From JAHEKD01 sp965204695 (lineage in GTDB: Bacteria > Pseudomonadota > Gammaproteobacteria > Arenicellales > JAHEKD01), in the NCBI GenBank assembly GCA_965204695.1, contig OZ242007.1, positions 2,356,001-2,420,000 of the forward strand: a DNA stretch of 64,000 nt, written 5' to 3'. A program made the position numbers and the translations under genes. The notes under the pieces were generated by a model. It was not told where the DNA came from. It saw nothing but the letters and a program-made list of their open reading frames with translations, and ran no database searches. Below, in pieces: positions 53,736 through 62,113 of this stretch (position 1 is the stretch's first letter; each line of letters opens with the position of its first letter).

Positions 53736-54925
53736 TGATGACCGTTAATACCGCTCACTACGATTCTGTATATGTCGATAAAGTTAAGCATTTGTTGGGC
53801 GAGGAAGGCTTTGAACAAACTTTTGCGACGATAGAAGACGCCAGTGGCTTGCCCAATGCCGCCTATTGGTCAGATGAGTGGTTAAAATTGGAGCAAGAGC
53901 GCGTATTTCGACGTTCCTGGGTGTTCGCCGGTGCCGCTGCAGAAATTCCAAATCCCGGTGACATGAAATCCATCGAAATTGGCGGGGCGCCGCTGATTAT
54001 TGTTCGTGGTCGTGATAATCAAATTCGGGCATTACACAATGTCTGTCGCCATCGGGGTGCCAAGTTAGTCACCGAGCCTTGTCAGAAATCTGTATTGACC
54101 TGCCCCTATCATAATTGGAGTTATGGTCTGGACGGTAAAATCATTTCTCGGCCGCACTTCTTTGGTCCGGATCAACACGATGTGATTAAAGGTGGGGGAG
54201 GACCAAAACTGGATCTGGTCGAAGCCCGTTGCGAAAACTGGAACGGTTGTCTGTTTGTTAATGTCTCAGGTGATGCTGAACCGGTTGAACAGTGGCTGGC
54301 GCCGATGCTTAACCGAACTCAAAACTACGATTTCTCCAAAATCCGCTGGGCCGGCAAACTGGATTTTGAAATTGATGCCAACTGGAAGTTGGTCTATGAA
54401 AACTACATGGAAGGCTACCATGTCTTCGCCGTACATCCGCGGTTATTAAAATTTGCACCGATGAATGTGCGCTGGTCTGGCGAATGGACCAAACATGTTT
54501 TCTATAACGACTATATCTTCCCTGAAGTTGAAGAGGGACGGGGAGAAGGCCTGCCTTTATATCCCAACCTGCCAGAAGAAGATGCCAAGCGCGGTCTATG
54601 GTTCCTTTGTTTTCCGCATTTCGCCGCAGAAGTTTATCCGGATCAATTTACGTTGCTCGTTTCCTACCCGGTCGCGCCCAACAAAACCCGTGAAGAACTG
54701 CATGTATTTCTAATCGGCGATGCAGCCACAGAACAGGAATATGCCGAACCCCGTGAAGCCTTAATCAAAATGTGGGACGATCTCAACAAAGAAGATATCG
54801 GCATGCTGGAATTGCTGCAACAAGGTCGTCTCTCACCTGCTTATGATGGGGGTCGATTATCCCCACATTGGGAAGGCCCTACACATCAATTCGGGCGTAG
54901 GATTGTAGAAAAAATCATTACCTGA
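53735..54925 (+). CDS. Rieske oxygenase alpha subunit (glycine betaine monooxygenase-like)
   Basis: The 396-residue protein has a Rieske [2Fe-2S] centre: C104-x-H106 (VCRHRG) and C123-x2-H126 (CPYHNW). The mononuclear iron site lies in ENYMEGYHVFAVHP (H229, H234). This is the ring-hydroxylating type and resembles GbcA-like and stachydrine demethylase Stc2-like enzymes that demethylate quaternary ammonium compounds. No reductase gene is adjacent. The start overlaps the DddP-like stop as TAATG. A demethylation role is inferred from its kind and neighbours. Confidence 0.88.
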   Translation: MMTVNTAHYDSVYVDKVKHLLGEEGFEQTFATIEDASGLPNAAYWSDEWLKLEQERVFRRSWVFAGAAAEIPNPGDMKSIEIGGAPLIIVRGRDNQIRALHNVCRHRGAKLVTEPCQKSVLTCPYHNWSYGLDGKIISRPHFFGPDQHDVIKGGGGPKLDLVEARCENWNGCLFVNVSGDAEPVEQWLAPMLNRTQNYDFSKIRWAGKLDFEIDANWKLVYENYMEGYHVFAVHPRLLKFAPMNVRWSGEWTKHVFYNDYIFPEVEEGRGEGLPLYPNLPEEDAKRGLWFLCFPHFAAEVYPDQFTLLVSYPVAPNKTREELHVFLIGDAATEQEYAEPREALIKMWDDLNKEDIGMLELLQQGRLSPAYDGGRLSPHWEGPTHQFGRRIVEKIIT

Positions 54926-55049
54926 CAGTACGATGCTGTACGGAAATTGATTTTTTCGATTCCAAGTATCTAAAATTTCGTCTTTCTCCCCTTCAATTGA
55001 GCTTTTACTATTGATGCTGGAAGAAATTAACCCAATCAAAATTGGTTCT

Positions 55050-57296
55050 ATGAAAACAAAAATTATCTCAAGCCTGATTAGAGTACTGTTGGTCATGTTG
55101 TTAAGCGTTAACGTCGGATACGCACAGACAACAGAAGCAACAACGACACAACAATTACCGGAAACACTCACCAAGCAGTCCGTTGCCGATTTGTTATCCA
55201 CACTCTCAGATAAAGAAGTTCGCGGGTTATTGAAAAAACAGCTTGATGGTTTGGCTGAGGAGCAAGCACGGGCTGTTCCACAAAAATCTTTAGCTGAATC
55301 CTTAACCGGTGCTGCGGGTCAATTATTCGGCTCATGGAGTTATACGTTTAGCAAGGTGCCAGATTTATTTTCCAGTCTCAACCAGGCCTATCAGTCGTTT
55401 CGTGACGGACGGGTGACGCTACCTTTTTTGGTTAAGTTTTTTGGACTGTTTGCTTTGGGATTGGCGATTGCCTGGGCGGTGGAAAAATTTGTGATTCATT
55501 TTCTGCTCAAAGGGCCGAGAAATTACATTTATAACAGTAAACCAGAAACACTCTGGCAAACGATTACCGTGTTGACAGTACGATTAGGTCTGTACATTGC
55601 AGTCCTGTCTTTGTTTTATCTGGTTGCCAGTTACAGTTATAAATTTCTTTATTCATTTGAAAAGGACATTATTACAGCTGATACGCTATTAACATTTATA
55701 TTTTATGCGCGTCTATTTTCGATGTTCGGTGCGTTCTTATTGGCACCTTATCGTCCGGATTTACGGTTATGCAATGTTTCAGACGAATCAGCCAAGGCCT
55801 TGGTTAATCGTATTGTTATAGTAGGCATTTTGAGTTTATCTGGCACATTCTTGGCCTGGACTTGGGCCATGGGCTTAAAACCGGGGGAGGCTAGAATTGG
55901 TTTTTGGACCAATGTCGTCTTTTTTATCGCCTTGATTTGGGCGGTATGGCTGTCGCGTAAAGAAATTGCCCAGATATTACTCAGTTCTGATACTGAGCAC
56001 TCCAAATTAAGAATTAAATTCGCCAATGCCTGGCCCATGGTGGTGATGGTTGGCGCGGGAATAGTCTGGTTACTGCAAGAATACATTTTAAGTTTTCCCA
56101 ATCCAAATTTTGCTGAAGTAGGGTATACCTTTGTCACCCTGTTATTGTTTATTAGTTTGCCGCTGATTGATCTAGGTTTAACAGCCGTAGTCAGGGAGCT
56201 TTATCAAGTTCCGGAATCAGCCGATGAGCATATTATTGCTGCCAGAGAAAAAGTACAGCAAAGCCTGGTTCGGGTTTCCCGAGTGATAGCAAGTTGTATT
56301 GGTGTTTTTGTACTCGCCTCGGTATGGGGAGTCGATTTAGGTAATCTCGCTGAACAGGGATTGGGTGCCCAGTTTGCGGCAGCTCTGGTTGAAATCATTT
56401 TATTGCTATTAATTTCCTATTTGATCTGGGAATTGATTCGAACCAGTATTAATTACTATCTGGCTTTAGAAGAACCCGAAGGTCCGGCGGAACAAGAAAT
56501 GGATTCTGAAGGCGGTGAGGCGGGTTCAAGACTAAGTACTTTATTACCTATCTTGCAAAAAACAGCAACGGTTCTAATCGTGGTTTTAACGATAATAGGT
56601 GCCCTGTCAATTCTAAAAGTCAACATTGCTCCACTCCTCGCCGGTGTTGGGGTGCTGGGCTTGGCTATAGGTTTTGGTGCTCAGACTCTAGTTAAAGATA
56701 TAGTTTCTGGCGTGTTCTTCTTGATCGATGATGCTTTTCGTATGGGTGAATATGTTGATACCGGAGACATCAAAGGTACCGTTGAAAAAATTGCCCTGCG
56801 TTCGTTGCGGTTGCGTCACCACCTTGGTGCTTTGCATACCATTCCTTATGGTGAAATTGCGCGCTTGACGAATTATTCGCGTGACTGGGTGATTATGAAG
56901 CTGCGGTTCCAGGTGCCGCATGACACTGATATAAACAAAATCAAAAAACTGTTTAAAAAGCTCGGCCAAGAACTACTGGAGCACCCTGAGTTGGGAGAGG
57001 ACTTCATTCAGCCATTCAAAAGTCAGGGCGTATTAGAAGTCGATGAAATCGGTATGGTTGTGCGTGGTAAATTCATGTGCAAACCCGGTAAGCAATTTAT
57101 GATCCGTAAAGAAATTTATGTACAGGTTAAACGTATATTTGAAGAAAATGGCATCGAGTTCGCCAAGCGCCGGGTTGAAGTGCAAATGCCAGAAGGTGCA
57201 ACCCCGGATCAGGTCGATGCGATTACTGCTGCTGCGACTGAACTGGCAGATCGGCCGCCTGCTGGTGGCCCAGACACAGCCAAAGGTCCAGCCTAA
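55050..57296 (+). CDS. MscS-family mechanosensitive ion channel
   Basis: A signal-type segment (MKTKIISSLIRVLLVMLLSV) starts the protein at 55050; frames open from 55011 would add a hydrophilic lead. A long N-terminal part with many membrane helices precedes the MscS core: VGVLGLAIGFGAQTLVKDIVSGVFFLIDD (pore helix) and the beta domain LRLRHHLGALHTIPYGEI, then a C-terminal cytoplasmic domain. At about 750 residues it is of the larger MscM/YbdG kind. It releases osmolytes on hypo-osmotic shock, consistent with the region's osmolyte theme. Confidence 0.92.
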   Translation: MKTKIISSLIRVLLVMLLSVNVGYAQTTEATTTQQLPETLTKQSVADLLSTLSDKEVRGLLKKQLDGLAEEQARAVPQKSLAESLTGAAGQLFGSWSYTFSKVPDLFSSLNQAYQSFRDGRVTLPFLVKFFGLFALGLAIAWAVEKFVIHFLLKGPRNYIYNSKPETLWQTITVLTVRLGLYIAVLSLFYLVASYSYKFLYSFEKDIITADTLLTFIFYARLFSMFGAFLLAPYRPDLRLCNVSDESAKALVNRIVIVGILSLSGTFLAWTWAMGLKPGEARIGFWTNVVFFIALIWAVWLSRKEIAQILLSSDTEHSKLRIKFANAWPMVVMVGAGIVWLLQEYILSFPNPNFAEVGYTFVTLLLFISLPLIDLGLTAVVRELYQVPESADEHIIAAREKVQQSLVRVSRVIASCIGVFVLASVWGVDLGNLAEQGLGAQFAAALVEIILLLLISYLIWELIRTSINYYLALEEPEGPAEQEMDSEGGEAGSRLSTLLPILQKTATVLIVVLTIIGALSILKVNIAPLLAGVGVLGLAIGFGAQTLVKDIVSGVFFLIDDAFRMGEYVDTGDIKGTVEKIALRSLRLRHHLGALHTIPYGEIARLTNYSRDWVIMKLRFQVPHDTDINKIKKLFKKLGQELLEHPELGEDFIQPFKSQGVLEVDEIGMVVRGKFMCKPGKQFMIRKEIYVQVKRIFEENGIEFAKRRVEVQMPEGATPDQVDAITAAATELADRPPAGGPDTAKGPA

Positions 57297-57323
57297 CAAT
57301 TAAACCGAGAAAGGAGTCTTAAG

Positions 57324-57743
57324 ATGTCATCTCATGAAGGTCAATGCCTATGTGGAAACCTGGTGTACAGTTTTGAAGGTGAGCCCATCAATGCTGTTTT
57401 TTGTTATTGTCAGGATTGCCAAACAACAACGGGTTCGGATAAATGGTTCGGATTATGGATACCTGTTGATAAGTTTGAATTTACCAAGGGTGAACCAGCT
57501 ATTTACACCCGTCCTGGCAGCTCGGGTCAGCCGGTGCACTACAATTTTTGCCCGGATTGCGGCACAACAATTTGTTCTGAGATTACCGCCGGGAAATTCT
57601 ATACTGTCGGGGCTTCAACGCTTAAGGACAGTAGTGTCTTTACGCCCAAGATGGTTATTTTTACTACTTCAACGCCAAACTGGGCTGTTTTATCACAGGA
57701 CATACCCAATTATGAACGTTTCCCTGAAAGCATGGGAGAATGA
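57324..57743 (+). CDS. GFA family protein (Gfa-like, zinc)
   Basis: The 139-residue protein has the CENP-V/GFA zinc pattern: GQCLCGNLVYSF, VFCYCQDCQTTTG and NFCPDCGTTICSE. These are the glutathione-dependent formaldehyde-activating enzyme family. A formaldehyde role would suit a window with several demethylases, but many GFA proteins have no such activity. A second member follows 69 bases later. Confidence 0.87.
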   Translation: MSSHEGQCLCGNLVYSFEGEPINAVFCYCQDCQTTTGSDKWFGLWIPVDKFEFTKGEPAIYTRPGSSGQPVHYNFCPDCGTTICSEITAGKFYTVGASTLKDSSVFTPKMVIFTTSTPNWAVLSQDIPNYERFPESMGE

Positions 57744-57812
57744 AGTCCTAATATAGCTAACTTAATATTGGTAAAATGTTAAATTAGTTATAGATCATCG
57801 AATTTTTGATTA

Positions 57813-58232
57813 ATGTCTGAGTATCATGTAAAAGGAAGCTGCCTGTGTGGCAAAGTAGGTTATGAAATCACAGATCACCGTGGTGTGTTTCAATATTGCC
57901 ACTGTTCTCGCTGTCGAAAAGTTACTGGCAGTGCCCATGCTTCAAATTTGTTTGTTAAGGTAGAAGACTTTAAATGGACTTCAGGTGAACAATCTATCGG
58001 TCGTTACGAACCCGAGGATACGAAATACTTTGCCACTTCGTTTTGTAAAAACTGCGGATCGACTTTACCGTGGCTGGAAAAAAGCGGCCGTACTATGATC
58101 GTTGGTGCAGGCACCCTGGATACTGATCCAGGAATCAAACCACAATGGAATATTTTCGTCGCCTCCAAAGCGCCGTGGCATGAGGCTACATCGAATTTGC
58201 CTGAGTTTGATGAGTTGCCGGTGAGGGAATAA
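57813..58232 (+). CDS. GFA family protein
   Basis: The second 139-residue GFA protein has the zinc motifs GSCLCGKVGYEITDH, YCHCSRCRKVTGS and SFCKNCGSTLPW. It is diverged from the first and has its own start. Same orientation, so the two may be co-expressed. Function unverified. Confidence 0.87.
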   Translation: MSEYHVKGSCLCGKVGYEITDHRGVFQYCHCSRCRKVTGSAHASNLFVKVEDFKWTSGEQSIGRYEPEDTKYFATSFCKNCGSTLPWLEKSGRTMIVGAGTLDTDPGIKPQWNIFVASKAPWHEATSNLPEFDELPVRE

Positions 58233-58256
58233 TCAGTCATTCGAGACCCCTCCTAG

Positions 58257-58350
58257 CCTCCCCTGATAGGGGAGGAACGATCAGTTGAAAACGTGGAACT
58301 CAAAAACTTAGCCTTCTCCCCCCCTTTCAGGGGGAGCTAGAGGAGGTATT
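58257..58350. repeat. C-rich/G-rich palindromic repeats
   Basis: The gap 58233-58411 holds CCTCCCCT-GAT-AGGGGAGG (58257-58275, perfect) and CTCCCCC ... GGGGGAG (58316-58336) followed by CTAGAGGAGGT. The second resembles the repeat at 61068-61101. These look like scattered intergenic repeats rather than terminators. Confidence 0.5.
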
Positions 58351-58411
58351 ATTCACATCACAGTAATAATCAATCCAGCTATAATCAGCCCGAAATCAGA
58401 AATCCAATCTA

Positions 58412-58798
58412 ATGAATCACAAACTATTTATCCTAATCGTCTTTCTATTTACCTTAACTGCCTGCGTGCAGTCACGAACCATGGTGACTCATCGGGCAAC
58501 TGACAACACGATGAGTTGCGGTGAAACCGCGCAGCGTATTGGCGAGCTGGATGCGATCAAAAAGTTAACGTTAAAAGAAAAAAATACTAAAAGCGTTGTT
58601 GCCGGTGTTTTATTCTTTCCCGCGATCAGTGGGAATCAGGCTAATGCACGTGATACGATCAATGCAGTGAACGCACGTACGCAGGTTCTGGGCGATATTT
58701 ATCAAGCCAACGAGTGTGTCAGTGATATTCCGGTTTATTCTATCGAACAAATCAAACGTCGAATTGATAACAATCAAGTTCTTGAGTTACAACAATAG
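58412..58798 (+). CDS. Small lipoprotein of unknown function
   Basis: A signal peptide with lipobox LTAC (Cys 18) is followed by a mature part of about 110 residues with three more Cys (MSCGET, ANECVS). I do not recognise a domain. It ends 2 bases before the SoxR stop (convergent). The presence of the lipobox and a well-formed signal supports a real gene. Confidence 0.75.
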   Translation: MNHKLFILIVFLFTLTACVQSRTMVTHRATDNTMSCGETAQRIGELDAIKKLTLKEKNTKSVVAGVLFFPAISGNQANARDTINAVNARTQVLGDIYQANECVSDIPVYSIEQIKRRIDNNQVLELQQ

Positions 58799-58800
58799 GC

Positions 58801-59271
58801 TCATTCCACTGGATCATCACCCAATAGATAACGAGGGCCAGCGCCGTGTTTCTTAGCTCTATCGTCTGGATTGTAAAGAGCGCAAGCCTTCAATGATAAG
58901 CATCCACAACCTATGCATTGATCCAGTTTTTCGCGCATACGCAATAATAACTCTATACGCTGATCAAGTTCACGTTTAAAGCCTTTACTGATCTTGGTCC
59001 AATCCTTCTTAGTTGGGGCACGCTTGTCTGATAACTTGTCGAGCTGAATTCGAATCTGTTCAAGAGAGAATCCTAGTTGTTGGGCAATCATAATAAATGA
59101 CAGTCGGCGTATATCTGCACGATGGAATAATCTCTGACCGCCAGCATTACGAATCGGATGAACTAGGTTTTCACTTTCATAATATCGAATTGCCGATACT
59201 GCTAATCCAGTTCGCTGTGCTACCTTGCCAATGGATAAAAATCCTGAGCCTGATTTTACTGTTTTTTTCAT
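58801..59271 (-). CDS. soxR: Redox-sensing transcriptional activator SoxR
   Basis: The 156-residue protein is a MerR-family regulator with an N-terminal winged helix (IGKVAQRTGLAVSAIRYYESENLV) and a [2Fe-2S] cluster site CIGCGCLSLKAC; the cysteines are C119, C122, C124 and C130, the same numbers as in E. coli SoxR. It activates transcription when the cluster is oxidised by redox-cycling agents. Between it and the divergent VOC gene lies a SoxR box inside a 19-base-spaced promoter, so the VOC gene is its probable target. No soxS gene is present. Confidence 0.95.
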   Translation of the reverse strand: MKKTVKSGSGFLSIGKVAQRTGLAVSAIRYYESENLVHPIRNAGGQRLFHRADIRRLSFIMIAQQLGFSLEQIRIQLDKLSDKRAPTKKDWTKISKGFKRELDQRIELLLRMREKLDQCIGCGCLSLKACALYNPDDRAKKHGAGPRYLLGDDPVE

Positions 59272-59295
59272 GGGTTAAACTTTTGAAATAATTTC

Positions 59296-59326
59296 TTGAC
59301 CTAAAGTTAACTTTAGCTTTTATGAT
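59296..59326 (+). promoter_or_regulatory. SoxR-controlled promoter of the VOC gene
   Basis: The -35 TTGACC (59296-59301) and -10 TATGAT (59321-59326) are separated by 19 bases, the overlong spacer of MerR-family promoters. A perfect palindrome CTAAAGTTAACTTTAG (59301-59316) fills the spacer and differs little from the E. coli SoxR box at soxS. Confidence 0.88.
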
Positions 59327-59362
59327 AACTATCAGTCAATCAAGACGTTTATGAGGAATATC

Positions 59363-59740
59363 ATGAGTAAATTGGAACATGTTAATCTGACTGTAAGTGA
59401 CGCGAAAAAAACCGCTCAAATGTTGGAGCAAATTTTTGATTGGAAAATTCGTTGGCAAGGCCCTTCAATGATGGGTGGCTATACCGTGCATATTGGTAAT
59501 GATCAGGATTACATCGCTTTATACAATGAAGATGAATCAACTCAGCCGCTAAAACATGATCAACGTCTGGAAGGTGGCTTTAACCATGTTGGCATACTTG
59601 TCGATGACTTAGATGCGATAGAGAAGAAAGTCGAGCAAGCTGGACTCCAGGTTCATTCACATTACGATTATGAACCAGGGCGCCGTTTTTATTTTAATGA
59701 TAGCGATGGTGTGGAATACGAAGTAGTGAGTTATAAATAG
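59363..59740 (+). CDS. VOC (glyoxalase/bleomycin resistance) family protein
   Basis: The protein begins MSKLEHVNLTVSDAKKTAQML at 59363, with GAGGAATATC as ribosome-binding site; the frame is open from 59351. The single VOC domain has EHVNLTV, HIGNDQDYIALYNED, GFNHVGILVDDLDA and RFYFNDSDGVEYEVV with metal ligands typical of the family. Under likely SoxR control, it may remove a reactive carbonyl, quinone or antibiotic. Confidence 0.9.
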   Translation: MSKLEHVNLTVSDAKKTAQMLEQIFDWKIRWQGPSMMGGYTVHIGNDQDYIALYNEDESTQPLKHDQRLEGGFNHVGILVDDLDAIEKKVEQAGLQVHSHYDYEPGRRFYFNDSDGVEYEVVSYK

Positions 59741-59767
59741 GGAGGTTCAGAGTAACTATCTCCCGTT

Positions 59768-59810
59768 ACTCCCGCACTGAATCAAGTTCAGCACAGGCTC
59801 CGACGGGAGT
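59768..59810. repeat. Nested palindrome repeat
   Basis: An outer pair ACTCCCG (59768-59774) and CGGGAGT (59804-59810) encloses CTGAA-TCAAG-TTCAG (59777-59791). It is an intergenic element typical of dispersed repeats in proteobacteria and could act as a weak terminator of the VOC transcript. Confidence 0.5.
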
Positions 59811-59871
59811 CCAGTAATAAAGTTGCCGATCAACTTTGTCTTTAAAAAGGCCTTAATAAGAGACTCCACAA

Positions 59872-60768
59872 ATGAATAGTTCTAACGATAATACCCAACA
59901 GCATGTTTTAATCCTCGGGGCTACCGGATTCATTGGTAGCGCGGTAGCAAACGAATTAATACATCGTGGACATATTGTCACGGGTCTGGCACGTTCAGAT
60001 GATTCTGAGCAAAAGCTAAGGACAGCAAGTATTAATGTATTAAGAGGTGATATTCGAAAACCGCAGGAATGGGTCGAACAAGTCAAAAACTATGATGCAA
60101 TCATTCAGACTGCCATTACTTGGGACAACGACATGGCTGAGGTCGATCAGCACCTTATTCGATCAATCATCAAAGTGCTTACAGCATGTGACGTTAAAAA
60201 AACTTTGATTTATACAGGAGGTTGTTGGGCTTATGGGAATACTGGGTTGATGCCAGCTACAGAAGAAAGTCCATATGATCCAACGCCAGAATTTTCCTGG
60301 ATGGTTGATCTCGCCAAAGAAGTCGATCAGCAAGGAAATTTATATTGGAATGTGGTTCACCCAGCAATGGTTTATCAAGGTGATGACGGTGTATTGGAAA
60401 CCTTCATAGAAGATGCCAAAAATTCCAGACGAATTAGAATCATTGGCGATGAGCAGACTTGTTGGACCATGGTTGATCGAGAAGATTTAGCTGAACTTTA
60501 TGCCTTGGTTCTGGAGCAAGGTGAAAATAGGCATCACTACAATGGTGCCAGTGTTGAAAGTGTAAACCTGACTGTGATCGCCAGCGCTCTGGCCAGACGG
60601 TTCAATATTACGGATAATCCTGAATATTTGACGATTGAACAAGCGCTTCCGGAATGGGGTGATTTGGCCAATGGTTACGCGCTTAGCCAAGCGATGAGTT
60701 CGGAAAAAGCAATTAAACAACTGGGCTGGCAGCCAAAACATACGGATATACTGACAGATATAAGCTAA
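59872..60768 (+). CDS. NAD-dependent epimerase/dehydratase family protein
   Basis: The 298-residue protein is an extended short-chain dehydrogenase. It has the Rossmann loop LILGATGFIGSAVANELIHRG (about residues 11-31). The substrate half includes YTGGCWAYGNTGL, whose Tyr may serve in place of the usual YxxxK; a classical YxxxK is not clear. The substrate is unknown. Apparently monocistronic. Confidence 0.85.
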   Translation: MNSSNDNTQQHVLILGATGFIGSAVANELIHRGHIVTGLARSDDSEQKLRTASINVLRGDIRKPQEWVEQVKNYDAIIQTAITWDNDMAEVDQHLIRSIIKVLTACDVKKTLIYTGGCWAYGNTGLMPATEESPYDPTPEFSWMVDLAKEVDQQGNLYWNVVHPAMVYQGDDGVLETFIEDAKNSRRIRIIGDEQTCWTMVDREDLAELYALVLEQGENRHHYNGASVESVNLTVIASALARRFNITDNPEYLTIEQALPEWGDLANGYALSQAMSSEKAIKQLGWQPKHTDILTDIS

Positions 60769-61260
60769 AGCGGTTTAAACTGATATATACATAGCTCTGT
60801 TGAAATTTGATTCAGTTCCAAGCTCTTTCTATAGTCATTTTCTTAATTAATCCGACGTACACTGTAATAGGAAAGCTTCAACATACCGTTAAGCACCCCA
60901 CCTGTCCTCCCCACTGGCAATGACAAGAGGTACAGTAGTACGGACTAGCATGAACAATATTAACCGGGAAATGAAACAGGCGTTGAGTAATGACTTTGTT
61001 AACAGTGTTATTCAGCTTCCCGGTGAATGTTGTTAGAGCAAACTGACTTGCCTCACTTCGAATAATTTCCCCTCCCCCTTCTAGAGGGAGTTAGAGGGGG
61101 TAAATACCCATAATAAAACCATCTGGATTTATTTAATGGAATTACTATAGCTGCCTAATATTTCACTAAATATTCCAGAATACTTTTCTAAGTGCTTGTG
61201 CTCCGTTAAACTTTTCTTATTCAAAAAATAAATTAAATACATAAGATTTTAGAATCAGAC
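60769..61260. other. Intergenic stretch with repeats, no confident gene
   Basis: This 492-base gap contains a G/C-rich palindromic repeat at 61068-61101 (CTCCC ... GGGAG within CCCCTCCCCCTTCTAGAGGG). That element resembles the one at 58316-58350. A 28-codon frame at 60950-61036 is not convincing. A promoter for the downstream ABC gene probably lies in the AT-rich end. Confidence 0.6.
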
Positions 61261-62109
61261 ATGCAAGGAAACCTCGATTTCAAATTATTATTTCGCTATT
61301 TTAATGGTCGAATCCTGCTCACCTGGTTTATGGTTTTGCTGGAGAATTTCCTGTGGGCGTTAGTGCCTTATTTTATGGGGCGCACCATTGATGCTTTACT
61401 AAACAAACAAAGCTCTGAAATTTGGGTCGTTGCATTTCTTATGCTGGCGTTAACACTAACGGCTGTTCTTCGTCGTTTTCTCGATACTCGTAGTTATGGA
61501 ACTATGCGTGTCAAGCTTGGCATGGAACTGGTCAAACGTATGGGTGATGATCGATCTGTGTCACAGATTAATGCAAGACTTGATATGAGCCGTGAACTGG
61601 TGGATTTTTTAGAAGAACATATACCAGAGTTGATTACGGCAATTGTCCAAATTGTGGTCAGTATTGTTATTCTCTGGAGCATGGGTAATCAGTTCGGGAT
61701 TAATGCAGTCATCGTTATGATTTTACTTGTAGTTATTTATGTCTTTTTCCACCGCCGATTTTTAAAGTTTAATGAACAACTAAACACGCAAATGGAAAAA
61801 CAGGTCACAACACTTGATCAACGTAATAAAAAACGCACTTTTACTCACTTGATGCGCCTGCGCCAACATGAAATCAAACTATCAGATGCTGATGCTATTT
61901 TGTACGGATTTATTTTTCTTATTATGTTTGGCTTTGTCCTGGTTAACCTTTGGTATGCGGCCACTATTCCGGCGATCACAGCGGGTACAATCTTTATTAT
62001 TCTCAGCTATTCCTGGGAATTCGTGGATTCAGGTTTTGGTTTGCCAATTGTCTTGCAGCAATGGTCAAGGCTTGAAGAAATCCGCCAGCGTTTAAATGAG
62101 AAAATCTAA
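61261..62109 (+). CDS. ABC-transporter-type six-helix membrane domain protein, no ATPase
   Basis: The 282-residue protein has six membrane helices with the layout of an ABC exporter membrane domain (LLENFLWALVPYFMGRTIDALL, then VVAFLMLALTLTAVLRRFLDTRSYG), but it lacks Walker A, Walker B and signature motifs and ends after the membrane part. A stand-alone half like this is recorded in some proteobacteria as an ABC six-TM-domain protein. Its partner ATPase is not in the window. The stop lies 4 bases before the ABM gene's start. Confidence 0.75.
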   Translation: MQGNLDFKLLFRYFNGRILLTWFMVLLENFLWALVPYFMGRTIDALLNKQSSEIWVVAFLMLALTLTAVLRRFLDTRSYGTMRVKLGMELVKRMGDDRSVSQINARLDMSRELVDFLEEHIPELITAIVQIVVSIVILWSMGNQFGINAVIVMILLVVIYVFFHRRFLKFNEQLNTQMEKQVTTLDQRNKKRTFTHLMRLRQHEIKLSDADAILYGFIFLIMFGFVLVNLWYAATIPAITAGTIFIILSYSWEFVDSGFGLPIVLQQWSRLEEIRQRLNEKI

Positions 62110-62113
62110 TTTC

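Noticed and set aside
57334..57756. 140-codon frame overlapping the first GFA gene in another frame
   Set aside because: The GFA frame has zinc motifs and a ribosome-binding site; the other frame has no recognisable features.
60950..61036. 28-codon frame starting ATGAACAATATT
   Set aside because: It is short, has no good ribosome-binding site, and lies among repeats.
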